Source: Luteimicrobium album (lineage in GTDB: Bacteria; Actinomycetota; Actinomycetes; Actinomycetales; Cellulomonadaceae). From it: a DNA stretch of 64,000 nt. Location: assembly GCF_030161555.1 (NCBI RefSeq), contig NZ_BSUK01000001.1, forward strand, positions 3,720,001-3,784,000, in the 5' to 3' direction. Positions 26,792 through 36,611 of this stretch are shown here, piece after piece (positions within the stretch are counted from its first letter, which is position 1; each line of letters starts with the position of its first letter). The notes below the pieces were generated by a model. That model saw only the letters and a program-made list of their open reading frames with translations. It was not told where the DNA came from and ran no database searches. Made by a program: the position numbers and the translations under genes.

Positions 26792-28243
26792 ATGCTCCGC
26801 ACCAGAAGAACCGCCGCGCTCGTCGCGACGGCGACGGCCGCGCTCGCGGCAGGCGGCGTCCTCGCCGCCGTCGCACCCGCCCAGGCGGCGACGGCGTTGC
26901 CACCGCACGTCTTCGCGCCCTTCGTCGAGATGTGGACGGGCGACAGCCCGGCGACGCTCGCGACGCAGTCCGGGGCGACCTACCAGACGTGGGCGTTCCT
27001 GCAGGCGGCGCAGAAGGGCTCGTGCGACGTGTACTGGAGCGGCGACACGTCGCTGCCCGTCGCGTCGTCGTCGTTCGGCGGCGACGTCACGAGGATCCGG
27101 GCCGCGGGCGGTGACGTCATCCCGTCGTTCGGCGGGTACACGGCCGACAACGAGGGCACCGAGCTCGCCGACTCGTGCACGAGCGTCGACTCGATCGCCG
27201 CGACGTTCGAGAAGGTGGTCACGACCTACGACGTGACCCGCATCGACCTCGACATCGAGGACAACTCGCTCACGAACAGCGCCGGCATCACCCGGCGCAA
27301 CCAGGCGATCAAGAAGGTCCAGGACTGGGCCGCCGCGAACGGCCGCACCGTCCAGTTCCAGTACACGCTCCCGACGACGACGGACGGCCTCGCGGACTCG
27401 GGCCTCGCCGTCCTGCGCAACGCCGTGAGCAACGGGGCGCGCGTCGACCTCGTCAACCTCATGACGTTCGACTACTACGACGGCCAGACGCACCACATGG
27501 CCGACGACACCAAGAGCGCGGCGGCGGGCCTCGTCGACCAGCTCCGCGACCTCTACCCGACGAAGTCGGACGCGCAGCTCTGGGGCATGGTCGGCGTGAC
27601 CGAGATGCCGGGCATCGACGATTACGGCGCGGCCGAGACCTTCACGACGGCCGACGCCACGGCGGTCGCGAGCTGGGCCACCCAGCGAGGCATCGGCTTC
27701 CTGTCGTTCTGGGCGCTGCAGCGCGACAACGGCGGCTGCGTCGGGCAGGGCGGGAGCGACTCGTGCTCCGGCATCAGCCAGTCGACGTGGCAGTTCACGC
27801 AGACGTTCAAGGGGTTCACGTCGGGCACGACGACGCCGACGGACCCGACGGACCCGACCACCCCGCCGACCGACCCGACGGACCCCACCGACCCGACGAG
27901 CCCGGCGTGCACCGCGGCCGCGTGGTCGTCGTCGGCCGTGTACACGGGCGGCCAGCTCGTCTCGTCGGCCGGGCACACGTGGAAGGCGAAGTGGTGGACG
28001 CAGGGCGAGGAGCCCGGCTCGTCGGACGTGTGGGCGGACCAGGGCGCGTGCGGCGGCTCGTCGCCGACCGACCCGACGAGCCCCGCGACGTGCACCGCGG
28101 CCGCATGGTCGTCGCAGGCCGCGTACTCGGGCGGAGCGACCGTGTCCTACGGCGGCCACCGCTGGACCGCGAAGTGGTGGACGCAGGGTGACGTCCCCGG
28201 CGCGAACAGCCAGGACGTCTGGAGCGACGCGGGCACCTGCTGA
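26792..28243 (+). CDS. Secreted GH18 chitinase with two C-terminal chitin-binding (CBM5/12) modules
   Basis: The 483-residue protein starts with a Sec signal (RRTAALVATATAALAAGG, cleavage near AQA-A). The GH18 domain spans about residues 38-350, with catalytic motif RIDLDIED; the glutamate is the acid, and the canonical DGxDxDxE is reduced to xxIDLDIE as in ChiD-like actinobacterial enzymes. A TDPT-repeat linker follows. Then come two CBM5/12 modules (each CTAAAWSS, Y.GG, H.W.AKWWTQG), the two joined by a second short linker. Ribosome site GGAAGG. Confidence 0.92.
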   Translation: MLRTRRTAALVATATAALAAGGVLAAVAPAQAATALPPHVFAPFVEMWTGDSPATLATQSGATYQTWAFLQAAQKGSCDVYWSGDTSLPVASSSFGGDVTRIRAAGGDVIPSFGGYTADNEGTELADSCTSVDSIAATFEKVVTTYDVTRIDLDIEDNSLTNSAGITRRNQAIKKVQDWAAANGRTVQFQYTLPTTTDGLADSGLAVLRNAVSNGARVDLVNLMTFDYYDGQTHHMADDTKSAAAGLVDQLRDLYPTKSDAQLWGMVGVTEMPGIDDYGAAETFTTADATAVASWATQRGIGFLSFWALQRDNGGCVGQGGSDSCSGISQSTWQFTQTFKGFTSGTTTPTDPTDPTTPPTDPTDPTDPTSPACTAAAWSSSAVYTGGQLVSSAGHTWKAKWWTQGEEPGSSDVWADQGACGGSSPTDPTSPATCTAAAWSSQAAYSGGATVSYGGHRWTAKWWTQGDVPGANSQDVWSDAGTC

Positions 28244-28253
28244 CGCGTCCCCG

Positions 28254-28328
28254 CGCCGAGCAAGCGAAGACGGCGCCGAGCAAGCAGCGTGTGGCTGCTT
28301 GCTCGGCGCCGTCCGTGCTTGCTCGGCG
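28254..28328. terminator. Long nested hairpin between convergent chitinase and ABC exporter genes
   Basis: An inner perfect 20-bp stem (28269-28288 with 28294-28313, loop GTGTG) is nested in an outer perfect 12-bp stem (28254-28265 with 28317-28328). A 3-base bulge lies on each side. The motif CCGAGCAAGC occurs four times, two per orientation. It is unusually long for a simple terminator. Confidence 0.85.
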
Positions 28329-28342
28329 GGAGCAGGGACCGC

Positions 28343-30420
28343 TCAGCCGGCGGCCGGCGGCACCGGTCCCGCCCCGACGACGGCGTCCTCCTCGTCCGCG
28401 ACGGCGCCCGCGAACTGGCTCTCGTACAGCCGCGCGTAGGCGCCGCCCGCCGCGAGCAGCTCGTCGTGCGTGCCCTGCTCGACGATCGAGCCGTGCTCCA
28501 TCACGAGGATGGTGTCGGCGTCGCGGATCGTGGACAGGCGGTGCGCGATGACGAACGACGTCCGGCCCTGGCGCAGCGCGTTCATGGCGTTCTGGACGAG
28601 CAGCTCGGTGCGGGTGTCGACCGAGCTCGTCGCCTCGTCGAGGATGAGGATCGGCGGGTCCGCGAGGAACGCGCGGGCGATCGTGAGGAGCTGCTTCTCC
28701 CCGCGCTCACCGACGAGCCCTCGTCGTCGAGCACGGTCGCGTACCCGTCCGGCAGGGTGCGGACGAACCCGTCGACGTGCGTCGCCTCGGTGGCCGCGAG
28801 GAACTCGGCCTCGTCGACCGTCCGGCCGTCGCGGATCCCGTACCGCAGGTTCTCCTCGATCGTGCCCTTGAACACCCAGGTGTCCTGGAGCACCATCCCG
28901 ACGTTCGACCGCAGGTCGGCGCGCGTCAGGTCGCGCGTGTCGACGCCGTCGAGCGTGATCCGCCCGGCGTCCACGTCGTAGAAGCGCATGACGAGGTTGA
29001 CGAGCGTCGTCTTCCCGGCGCCGGTGGGCCCGACGATCGCGACCGTCTGGCCGGGCTCGACGACGAGGTCGAGGTGCTCGATGAGCGGCGCGTCGGGCGT
29101 GTAGCTGAAGGACACATCCTCGAACGCGACGCGCCCGCGCACCGGCCCCACCTCGGCCGCCGGGACGGGGTCGGGGGTCTGCTCGTCGGCGTCGAGCAGC
29201 TCGAACACGCGCTCGGCCGACGCCACGCCCGACTGCAGCAGGTTCATCATCGACGCGACCTGCGTGAGCGGCTGCGTGAACTGCCGCGAGTACTGGATGA
29301 ACGCCTGCACGTCGCCGAGGCTCATCTGCCCCGTGGCGACCTTGAGCCCGCCGACGACGGCGACGAGCACGTAGTTGAGGTTCCCGACGAAGCCCATGGC
29401 CGGCTGGATGATGCCCGACATGAACTGCGCTTTGAAGCTCGCCTTGTACAGGCCGTCGTTCTCGGCGTCGAAGTCCTCGATGGCGCTGCGCTGGTGCCCG
29501 TAGACCTTGACGAGCGTGTGGCCCGTGAACATCTCCTCGATGTGCGCGTTGAGGCGCCCGGTGCTCGCCCACTGCTGGATGAACTGGGGCTGGGACCGCT
29601 TGGCGATCGCCGTGGCGAGCCACACCGAGACCGGCACCGTGGCCAGCGCGATGACCGCGAGGAGCGGCGAGATCCAGAACATCACGACGAGCACGCCGAC
29701 GACGGTGAGCACCGCGTTGATGAGCTGCGACAGCGTCTGCTGCATGGACTGGGCGACGTTGTCGATGTCGTTGGTGACGCGCGAGAGGACCTCGCCGCGC
29801 GCCTGCTTGTCGAAGTAGGACAGGGGCAGGCGGTGGAGCTTGGCCTCGACCTCGTCGCGCAGCCGGCGGACCGTGTTCTGCACGACCATCGTCGTGACAC
29901 GGCCCGCGATCCACTGGAAGACGGACGAGGCCACGTAGACCGCGATCACCCAGCCGACGATCACGGCGAGCTTGTGGAAGTCGACGCCGTGCCCGACGAC
30001 GAGGTCCTTCATCGACTCGACGAGCCCGGCCTGCGTGCTCTGGCCCTGGTCGCGCAGCGCCTGGGCAGCCTGCGCGGACGTGGTCCCGGCCGGGAAGTAC
30101 TGGGCCAGCATCTTCGAGGTCACGCCGTCGAAGATGACGTTGGTGGCGGAGCCGAGCAGCTTCGGCCCGGCGACCGCCGCCGCGACCGACGCGACGGTCA
30201 TGAGCGCGACGACGGCGACCCGCCACCGCTCGCTGCCGAGGTACCGGGCGATCCGTCGCAGCGACGGACCGAAGTTCATCGCCTTCTCGGCGGGCATGCC
30301 CATGCCGCCGAACGGACCGCCGCCTCCGCCGGGCCCGCGGCGCGGGGGCCGTGGGCCGGCCGGGCGCTCGGGCGCGGCCGCCGGGCTCTTCTGCTCGCTC
30401 GTGGCGTCCTGGTCGCTCAT
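28343..30420 (-). CDS. Heterodimeric ABC exporter, catalytic-site subunit (ABC membrane + ATPase)
   Basis: About 692 residues: Gly/Pro-rich N-terminus, six-helix exporter domain ([17 protein letters not shown] onward), then an ATPase with Walker [10 protein letters not shown] and Walker [13 protein letters not shown] with the catalytic glutamate. The frame breaks at 28699-28702 (CCCC), inside the signature region; one added base restores [18 protein letters not shown] 30420 overlaps the stop of the partner gene (ATGA). Resembles LmrCD/TM287-288 type exporters. Confidence 0.93.
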
Positions 30421-32150
30421 GCTGCCTCCTCCACCGAGAGCTGCGAGTAGACGATCTCCTGGTAGGTCTCGCACGTCTCGAGGAGCTCGGCGTGCGTGCC
30501 GGTCCCGACGACGCGCCCCTCGTCGAGGACGACGATCTGGTCCGCGTAGCGGATGGTCGCGACGCGCTGGGCGACGACGATCACGGTCGAGCGCCGCGTC
30601 CGTGGCTTGAGCGCCGCCCGGAGCGCGGCGTCGGTCGCGTAGTCGAGCGCGGAGAACGAGTCGTCGAACAGGTAGACGCGCGGGTCGCGGACGATCGCGC
30701 GCGCGATCGCGAGCCGCTGGCGCTGGCCGCCCGAGAAGTTGGTGCCGCCCTGCGCGACGGGCGACGCGAGGCCGTCGGGCAGCTCCTCGACGAACGACCG
30801 AGCCTGCGCGACGTCGAGCGCCGCCCACATCTCCTCGTCGGTCGCGTCGGGCTTGCCGTAGCGCAGGTTGTCGGCGATCGTCCCCGTGAACAGGTAGGCC
30901 TTCTGGGGGACGAGCCCGAGCAGCGAGCCCAGGTCCTCGCCCGCGAGGTCGCGCACGTCGACGTCGTCGACGAGGACGGCGCCGTCGGTGACGTCGTACA
31001 ACCGGGGCACGAGGTTGAGCAGCGTCGACTTGCCGGACCCGGTCGAGCCGATGATCGCCGTCGTGCGCCCGGGGAGGGCCTCGAGGCTCACGTCGTGGAG
31101 CACGGGCTTCTCGGCACCCGGGTAGGCGAACGTGACGTGCTCGAACCGCACGACGCCCGCGTGCTCGGTGTCCTTGCGCGGCTGCAGCGGCTCGACGACG
31201 GACGCGTCGGTGTCGAGCACGCCGCGGATGCGCTCGGCGGCGACCGACGCGCGCGGGACCATCATGAACATGAAGGTCGACATCATGACGGCCATGAGGA
31301 TGTACATGATGTAGCTCAGGTATGCGGTGAGGGCGCCGATCTGCATGCCGCCCGAGTCGACGCGGTGCCCGCCGAACCACATGACCGCCACGGTCGAGAG
31401 GTTCATCACGAGCATGACGGCGGGGAACATCATCGCCATGAGCCGGCCCGCGCGCACCGACGTGTCGTACAGGTCGGTGTTCGCGTCGCCGAAGCGGCGG
31501 CGCTCGCGCGGCTCGGTGACGAACGCGCGGATCACGCGGATGCCGGAGATCTGCTCACGCAGGACGCCGTTGATGGTGTCGATCTTCTTCTGCATGGCCC
31601 GGAAGTACGGCACCATCCGCGAGATGATCAGCCCGACGACGACCGCCAGCACGGGGACGATCACGAGGAGCAGGCTCGACAGGGGCACATCCTGCTGGAG
31701 CGCGAGGATCACGCCCCCGATCATCATGATCGGCGCCATGACCATGATCGTCAGGCTCATGAGGACGAGCATCTGGACCTGCTGCACGTCGTTCGTCGCG
31801 CGCGTGATGAGGGACGGCGCCCCGAACGTCCCGATCTCCTGCTGGGAGAAGGACTCGACCTGGACGAACTGGGCGCGGCGCACGTCGCGCCCGAAGCCCA
31901 TCGCGACCCGTGCACCGAAGAACACGGCGGCGACGGTGCACGCGACCTGGACGAGCGTGACCATGAGCATCATGCCGCCGACGCGCCAGATGTAGCCCGT
32001 GTCGCCCTGGGCGACGCCCTTGTCGATGATGTCGGCGTTGAGGGTGGGCAGGTACAGCGCGGCGATCGTCTGGACGAGCTGGAAGACGAGCAGCAGCGCG
32101 ATGGGTCTCGCGTACTGGGACAGGAACTGCCGCAGCAGTTGGACGAGCAT
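30417..32150 (-). CDS. Heterodimeric ABC exporter, degenerate-site subunit
   Basis: The 577-residue half transporter has six membrane helices, Walker [10 protein letters not shown], signature [12 protein letters not shown] and Walker [13 protein letters not shown]. The usual catalytic Glu after Walker B is Asp, the mark of the degenerate site in heterodimeric exporters. It precedes the partner gene with a 4-base overlap and follows a TetR gene on the same strand, which likely controls the pair. Confidence 0.94.
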   Translation of the reverse strand: MLVQLLRQFLSQYARPIALLLVFQLVQTIAALYLPTLNADIIDKGVAQGDTGYIWRVGGMMLMVTLVQVACTVAAVFFGARVAMGFGRDVRRAQFVQVESFSQQEIGTFGAPSLITRATNDVQQVQMLVLMSLTIMVMAPIMMIGGVILALQQDVPLSSLLLVIVPVLAVVVGLIISRMVPYFRAMQKKIDTINGVLREQISGIRVIRAFVTEPRERRRFGDANTDLYDTSVRAGRLMAMMFPAVMLVMNLSTVAVMWFGGHRVDSGGMQIGALTAYLSYIMYILMAVMMSTFMFMMVPRASVAAERIRGVLDTDASVVEPLQPRKDTEHAGVVRFEHVTFAYPGAEKPVLHDVSLEALPGRTTAIIGSTGSGKSTLLNLVPRLYDVTDGAVLVDDVDVRDLAGEDLGSLLGLVPQKAYLFTGTIADNLRYGKPDATDEEMWAALDVAQARSFVEELPDGLASPVAQGGTNFSGGQRQRLAIARAIVRDPRVYLFDDSFSALDYATDAALRAALKPRTRRSTVIVVAQRVATIRYADQIVVLDEGRVVGTGTHAELLETCETYQEIVYSQLSVEEAA

Positions 32151-32220
32151 CGGGGCTCCAAGGAGGTCGGACGGGGTGGTTCCGGTTTCGGGGGCGTCGC
32201 AGACGGGCGAGCGACGACGG

Positions 32221-32919
32221 TCAGGTGCGGTGCGCGACGCCGTCGAGGAAGAGGTCGACGAGCTCGGCCGGGTCGACGGGCTCGAGCTCGACGCCGCGCC
32301 GGCGTGCGTCGATCACGCGCATGGAGGAGCCGAGGAGCAGCACGTCGAAGAGCTCGACGGCACGGGCGCGGCTGACGCGCAGCCCCGGGTCCGCGCCGAA
32401 GACGCGTTCGACGGCGGCACGCACCTCGGCCTCGCCCTCGGTCTGGCGCTGCACCCACTGGGCCCAGCCCTCGCGGCCCGCGGTCTCGCGCTCCGCCTGC
32501 GGCCGCGGGTCGACGCGGCCGATCTCGTGCAGGATGGCCATCCACCGCATGGTGGTCTCGATCCGCGCGAGTCCGATCTCCATCACGGCCACGAGCCGGT
32601 CGCGCAGCGACAGCGCCCGGTCGATCGCGTCGAGGTCCGGGACGGCGTCGGCGGGGTCCGCGGCGACGAAGGCCGCCTGCCCGATGAGCGTCAGCTTGTC
32701 GGAGAAGACGCGGAACAGCGTGCCCTCGGCGACGCCGGCTGCCTCGGCGAGCTCGCGCGTCGTCGCGGCGACTCCGCGCTCGAGGAGCACCGGACGCACC
32801 GCGCGCAGGATCGCCGCGCGGCGCTCGTCGGGCGGGAGCGGTGCCGCTCGGCCGCTCCGCGCGATCCCGGCGCCCGCCGTCCGCACCCGCGGGTCCAGGC
32901 CCGTGTCGGTCTCGGTCAT
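32221..32919 (-). CDS. TetR-family regulator of the ABC exporter
   Basis: The 232-residue protein has a TetR HTH (ILRAVRPVLLERGVAATTRELAEAAGVAEGT, abbreviated landmark; LFRVFSDK). ATG 32919 is chosen; a longer start lies within the operator. It lies upstream of the exporter genes in the same direction and next to a palindromic operator shared with the divergent DGPF gene. Confidence 0.9.
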   Translation of the reverse strand: MTETDTGLDPRVRTAGAGIARSGRAAPLPPDERRAAILRAVRPVLLERGVAATTRELAEAAGVAEGTLFRVFSDKLTLIGQAAFVAADPADAVPDLDAIDRALSLRDRLVAVMEIGLARIETTMRWMAILHEIGRVDPRPQAERETAGREGWAQWVQRQTEGEAEVRAAVERVFGADPGLRVSRARAVELFDVLLLGSSMRVIDARRRGVELEPVDPAELVDLFLDGVAHRT

Positions 32920-32934
32920 GACACCCGACACTAA

Positions 32935-32954
32935 GTGAGTGAGCACTCACTCAC
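32935..32954. promoter_or_regulatory. TetR operator upstream of tetR-ABC exporter
   Basis: GTGAGTGAG-CA-CTCACTCAC is a perfect 9-2-9 palindrome starting 16 bases before the TetR ATG. Autoregulation and control of the exporter operon are likely. Confidence 0.85.
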
Positions 32955-33096
32955 AAGTGACAGATGTCATGCGCGGATGTTCGCCCAGAGCGAACAGAGC
33001 CCGTCCGCTCGCGCGAACCGTGGCGCGCTGTCGATCGAGCGGCGTCACGATCGTCACAAGGCCGTAGCAGCACACCCACGACGAGAAGGAGACACC

Positions 33097-33471
33097 ATGC
33101 GCTACGCCATCCTGCTCCACTACCCCGAGCGCAGCTCCGAGGACCTCGGGGACGCCCTCGCCGAAGGCCAGGCCGCGCTCCAGGCCTACGCCCGCGACCT
33201 CGACGACGCGAACGTGCTCGTGTCCGGCGAGGTCTGGCAGCCGTCCTCGGCCACCACGACGCTCACCGCCGCAGACGGCACGCTGCGCGTCCAGGACGGC
33301 CCGTTCGTCGACACGCACGAGCAGCTCGGAGGCCAGTTCGTGATCGAGGTGCCCGACCTCGACGCGGCCCTCGCCTGGGCCGAGAAGGCGCCCTCGGTGG
33401 CGTGGGGCCACGTCGAGGTCCGGCCGAGCGCCACCTACGTGGAGTCCGGCGCATGGGTACCCTCGACCTGA
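33097..33471 (+). CDS. YCII-related (DGPF) protein
   Basis: The 124-residue protein has the family motif VQDGPFVDTHEQLGGQFVIEVPDLDAALAWA (landmark VQDGPF). AGAAGGAG precedes ATG 33097. DGPF proteins are routinely encoded next to ECF42 sigma factors; their own activity is unclear. Its end overlaps the sigma gene by 19 bases. Confidence 0.92.
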   Translation: MRYAILLHYPERSSEDLGDALAEGQAALQAYARDLDDANVLVSGEVWQPSSATTTLTAADGTLRVQDGPFVDTHEQLGGQFVIEVPDLDAALAWAEKAPSVAWGHVEVRPSATYVESGAWVPST

Positions 33472-34607
33472 CCCTCGCGGAGGACGCACTCGCCGACGCC
33501 GTCGAGCGCGCCGTGCGCACCTGGCCGACGGACGGCGCGCCCGGCAACCCGGCGGGGTGGCTCCACCGCGTCGCGCGTCGCCGGGCACTCGACCTCCTCG
33601 GCTCCGCCGCCCGCCGGACGTCCTGGCCGCTCGACGAGGCCGTCGCGCCTGCCGCGCCGGACCCCGGTCCCGACGACGTCGACCCCGACGCGCTGCCCGA
33701 CCGCCGCCTCGAGCTGCTGTTCGTGTGCGCCCACCCGGCGATCGACCCGGCCGTCCGGGCGCCGCTCATGCTCCAGACGGTCGTCCTCGGGGTCGAGGCC
33801 GCCCGCGTGGCGGCGGCGTTCGCGGTGCCGGCGGCGACCATGGCGCAGCGCCTCGTCCGGGCCAAGCGGCGCATCCGCGACGCCCGCATCCCCTTCCGTG
33901 TGCCGCGCCGCGACGAGCTCCCCCGCCGCCTCCCGCCCGTCCTCGAGGCCGTCTACGGCGCCTACACGGTCGAGTGGTCCCGGACCGCCGGACCGCACGT
34001 GCGCGAGTCGCTCGCCGTCGAGGCCCGCGAGCTCGCGCTCCTCCTCGCGACCCTGCTCGACGACGCCGAGGCGCTCGGTCTCGCGGCCCTCCTGTGCCTG
34101 TCCTCCGCCAGGCTGGCTGCCCGGGTCGTGGACGGCGTGCAGGTCCCGCTCGACGAGCAGGACGTGCGCCTGTGGGACGCGCGGCTGATCGGGCAGGGCG
34201 AAAGCTTGCTGCACCGCGCCCACGACCGCGGCACGCCCGGACGGTTCCAGCTCGAGGCGGCCGTCCAGTCCGCCCACTGCGCCCGGGCCCGCACCGGCCG
34301 CACGGACCGGCACGCCGTCCTGCGGCTCCACCGGGCGCTGGTCGACGTGGCGCCGACCCTGGGCGCCCGGGTCGCCCTCGCGGCGACGGCCGCGCAGGTC
34401 GAGGGTCCCCGCGCCGGACTCGACCTGCTCGACGACCTCGCCGGAGCCTGCCGGGCCTATCAGCCCTACTGGGCGACCCGCGCTGACCTGCTCGCCGCGG
34501 CCGGCGACGACGCGTCCGCCCGCGTCGCGTTCGCCCGCGCCGTCGACCTGACGACCGACCTGCCCGCCCGCCGGTACCTCGAACGCCGCCTCGCATCGCT
34601 CGGCTGA
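33453..34607 (+). CDS. ECF42-type RNA polymerase sigma factor with C-terminal TPR-like extension (N-terminus short)
   Basis: The 384-residue protein has sigma region 2 (AEDALADAVERAV, NPAGWLHRVARRRALDLL), region 4 (VPAATMAQRLVRAKRRIRDARIPF) and the long alanine-rich extension typical of ECF42 (RADLLAAAGDDASARVAFARAVDL). Such factors are tied to DGPF genes rather than anti-sigma factors. The first ATG gives only eight residues before LAEDALADA, so about 20-25 residues of region 2.1 seem missing. An error or deletion at the junction with the DGPF gene is possible. Confidence 0.88.
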   Translation: MGTLDLTLAEDALADAVERAVRTWPTDGAPGNPAGWLHRVARRRALDLLGSAARRTSWPLDEAVAPAAPDPGPDDVDPDALPDRRLELLFVCAHPAIDPAVRAPLMLQTVVLGVEAARVAAAFAVPAATMAQRLVRAKRRIRDARIPFRVPRRDELPRRLPPVLEAVYGAYTVEWSRTAGPHVRESLAVEARELALLLATLLDDAEALGLAALLCLSSARLAARVVDGVQVPLDEQDVRLWDARLIGQGESLLHRAHDRGTPGRFQLEAAVQSAHCARARTGRTDRHAVLRLHRALVDVAPTLGARVALAATAAQVEGPRAGLDLLDDLAGACRAYQPYWATRADLLAAAGDDASARVAFARAVDLTTDLPARRYLERRLASLG

Positions 34608-34652
34608 GCGTGCAAGACGGCGTTCGAGAGGCTTCGGGCTAGCGGCGAGCCG

Positions 34653-35925
34653 TCACTGCTGGGGGCGTCGGGCGCCGGCGGTCCGGCCGGACCGTCCGTA
34701 CCGGGGTCGGCCGGCGGTGCCGGCGGCGGCGTCGCGCCGCCGAGGGGACGAGGATCGACCCCGCGCTGCCCGGGCGACGCAGGCGGCACCGTCCCGCCAC
34801 CGGGGCGCTGGCCACGCTCGGCCCCCGGGTCGAACGGCACGCCGGACTGCGTCCCGGCGCTGGTCGCGTCGGCCGTCGCGGCCTCGGCCTGGCGCCGGGC
34901 CTCGGCCAGCGCCTCCGCCGGGTCCGTGAGCGCCTGCTCGCCGAGCGCCGGACGCTCCCGCTCGACGCGCGGGCGCGGGGCGCGGCCCTCGGGGCCGCCC
35001 TCGTCGGGTCCGCCCCGGGCCCGACCGGGCCGCCGTCGCCGCCGAAGCCCTTGGCGATCGAGCCGAGCGCGGCCGTGAACTCGGTCGGCACGACCCACAG
35101 CTTGCTCGCCGTGCCGTTCGCGATCTGCGGCAGCATCTGCAGGTACTGGTACGCGAGCAGCTTGGGGTCGGCGTCACCCTCGTGGATGGCGTCGAAGACC
35201 TGGAGGATCGCGCGCGCCTCACCCTCGGCCCGCAGGATCGCGGCCTGCGCCTGGCCCTCGGCCCGCAGGATGTTCGACTGCTTCTCGCCCTCGGCCGTGA
35301 GGATCTGGGACTGCTTGACGCCCTCGGCCGTGAGGATCGTGGCGCGACGGTCACGCTCGGCGCGCATCTGCTGCTCCATCGAGCCCTGCACCGACGCGGG
35401 CGGGTCGATCGACTTGAGCTCGACGCGGTTGACGCGGATGCCCCACTTGCCCGTGGCCTCGTCGAGCACGCCGCGCAGCTGCCCGTTGATCTGGTCACGG
35501 CTGGTGAGGGTCTGCTCGAGGTCCATCGAGCCGATCACGTTACGGAGCGTGGTCACGGTGAGCTGCTCGATCGCCGTGATGTAGTTCGCGATCTCGTAGA
35601 CCGCGGCCTTCGGGTTGGTCACCTGGAAGTAGATGACCGTGTCGATGCTGACCACGAGGTTGTCGCTCGTGATCACCGGCTGTGGTGGGAAGGACACGAC
35701 CTGCTCGCGCAGGTCGACGCCCGCGCGGACGCGGTCGACGTAGGGCACCAGCAGGTGGAAGCCGGCGTCGAGGGTCCGCGAGTAGCGGCCCAGCCGCTCG
35801 ACGATGAGCGAGACGGCCTGCGGCACGATGCGTACCGCCTTGACCAGGGAGACGATCACGAAGATCGCGACGAGGGCGATGACGATCCAGGCGACGATCG
35901 TCCCGGCCGAGGGGTCGTTGTTCAT
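34653..35925 (-). CDS. SPFH/band 7 (stomatin-like) membrane protein
   Basis: ATG 35925. One N-terminal membrane helix (IVAWIVIALVAIFVIVSLV), the SPFH domain (SLIVERLGRYSRTLDAGFH, VYFQVTNPKAAVYEI-like run) and coiled-coil repeats (ILTAEGVKQSQILTAEGEKQ). A Pro/Ala-rich C-terminus follows. The frame breaks at 35006-35008 and 34661-34665; adding one base at each gives about 424 residues ending APDAPQQ. The NfeD-like protein encoded just upstream is the standard partner, pointing to membrane microdomain or protease-related function. Confidence 0.9.
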
Positions 35926-35989
35926 GCAGGTCCTTCCGTGTTCTCGTGCGAGCGGGGTCGAGCGGTCGAGGACGGACGGCGGGCCGCGG

Positions 35990-36463
35990 TCACGCGCCTC
36001 CGGCCGTGGCAGGGTCGGCGGTCCCGGTGCCGAGCGCGAGCGGCTCGACGACCGCGGTCGCGCCCTCGATCCGCACGACACGGACGTGATCACCGGTGGG
36101 GAGCTCGAGGGCACCGCGCGGGACGCGGGCGGTCCAGACCTCGCCGGACAGCTTGACGCGTCCACCCGACTCCGAAACCGGAGCGAGCACGACGGCCTCG
36201 CGCCCGACCAGGGCGTCGGCGTTCGTGAGGGTCCGGGGCGTCGACCGGTGGAAGCGGAGCACCAGCCACCGCCGGAAGGTCAGGAGCAGGATCGTCGAGA
36301 CCACGCCGAACACGACGACCTGCACCCAGAACGGCCAGCCGAGGGCGTTCGCGACCGCCGCGACGAGCGCGCCGCCCGCGAACATGATGAGCACGAAGCT
36401 CAGCGTGACGACCTCGACGACGGCGAACAGCAGCGCCGCTCCGATCCACCAGAGCCAGTCCAT
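35990..36463 (-). CDS. NfeD-like membrane protein
   Basis: The 157-residue protein has two to three N-terminal helices (LWWIGAALLFAVVEVVTL, LIMFAGGALVAAVANALG, VQVVVFGVVSTILLL) and a C-terminal OB-fold (LVGREAVVLAP, GGRVKLSGEVWTAR). NfeD proteins pair with SPFH proteins; the SPFH gene follows 64 bases downstream. Confidence 0.92.
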   Translation of the reverse strand: MDWLWWIGAALLFAVVEVVTLSFVLIMFAGGALVAAVANALGWPFWVQVVVFGVVSTILLLTFRRWLVLRFHRSTPRTLTNADALVGREAVVLAPVSESGGRVKLSGEVWTARVPRGALELPTGDHVRVVRIEGATAVVEPLALGTGTADPATAGGA

Positions 36464-36611
36464 GGCGTCCCCTCCCGGGCGGTGCGACGTGCGTTCGACC
36501 TCGAACGCGTGACCTTATGACCTTTGCCCAGACTTTACCAAATCTCCGACGTTCGCGCACCACCCTCGTCGCAACCGGTCCGGGTGGGCTCCGGCGTCGT
36601 CGAAGCTCGCG

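Noticed and set aside
27830-28075. Repetitive stretch in the chitinase gene as a CRISPR-like or satellite array
   Set aside because: The repeats encode Thr-Asp-Pro-Thr linkers and duplicated chitin-binding modules in frame; no spacer structure.
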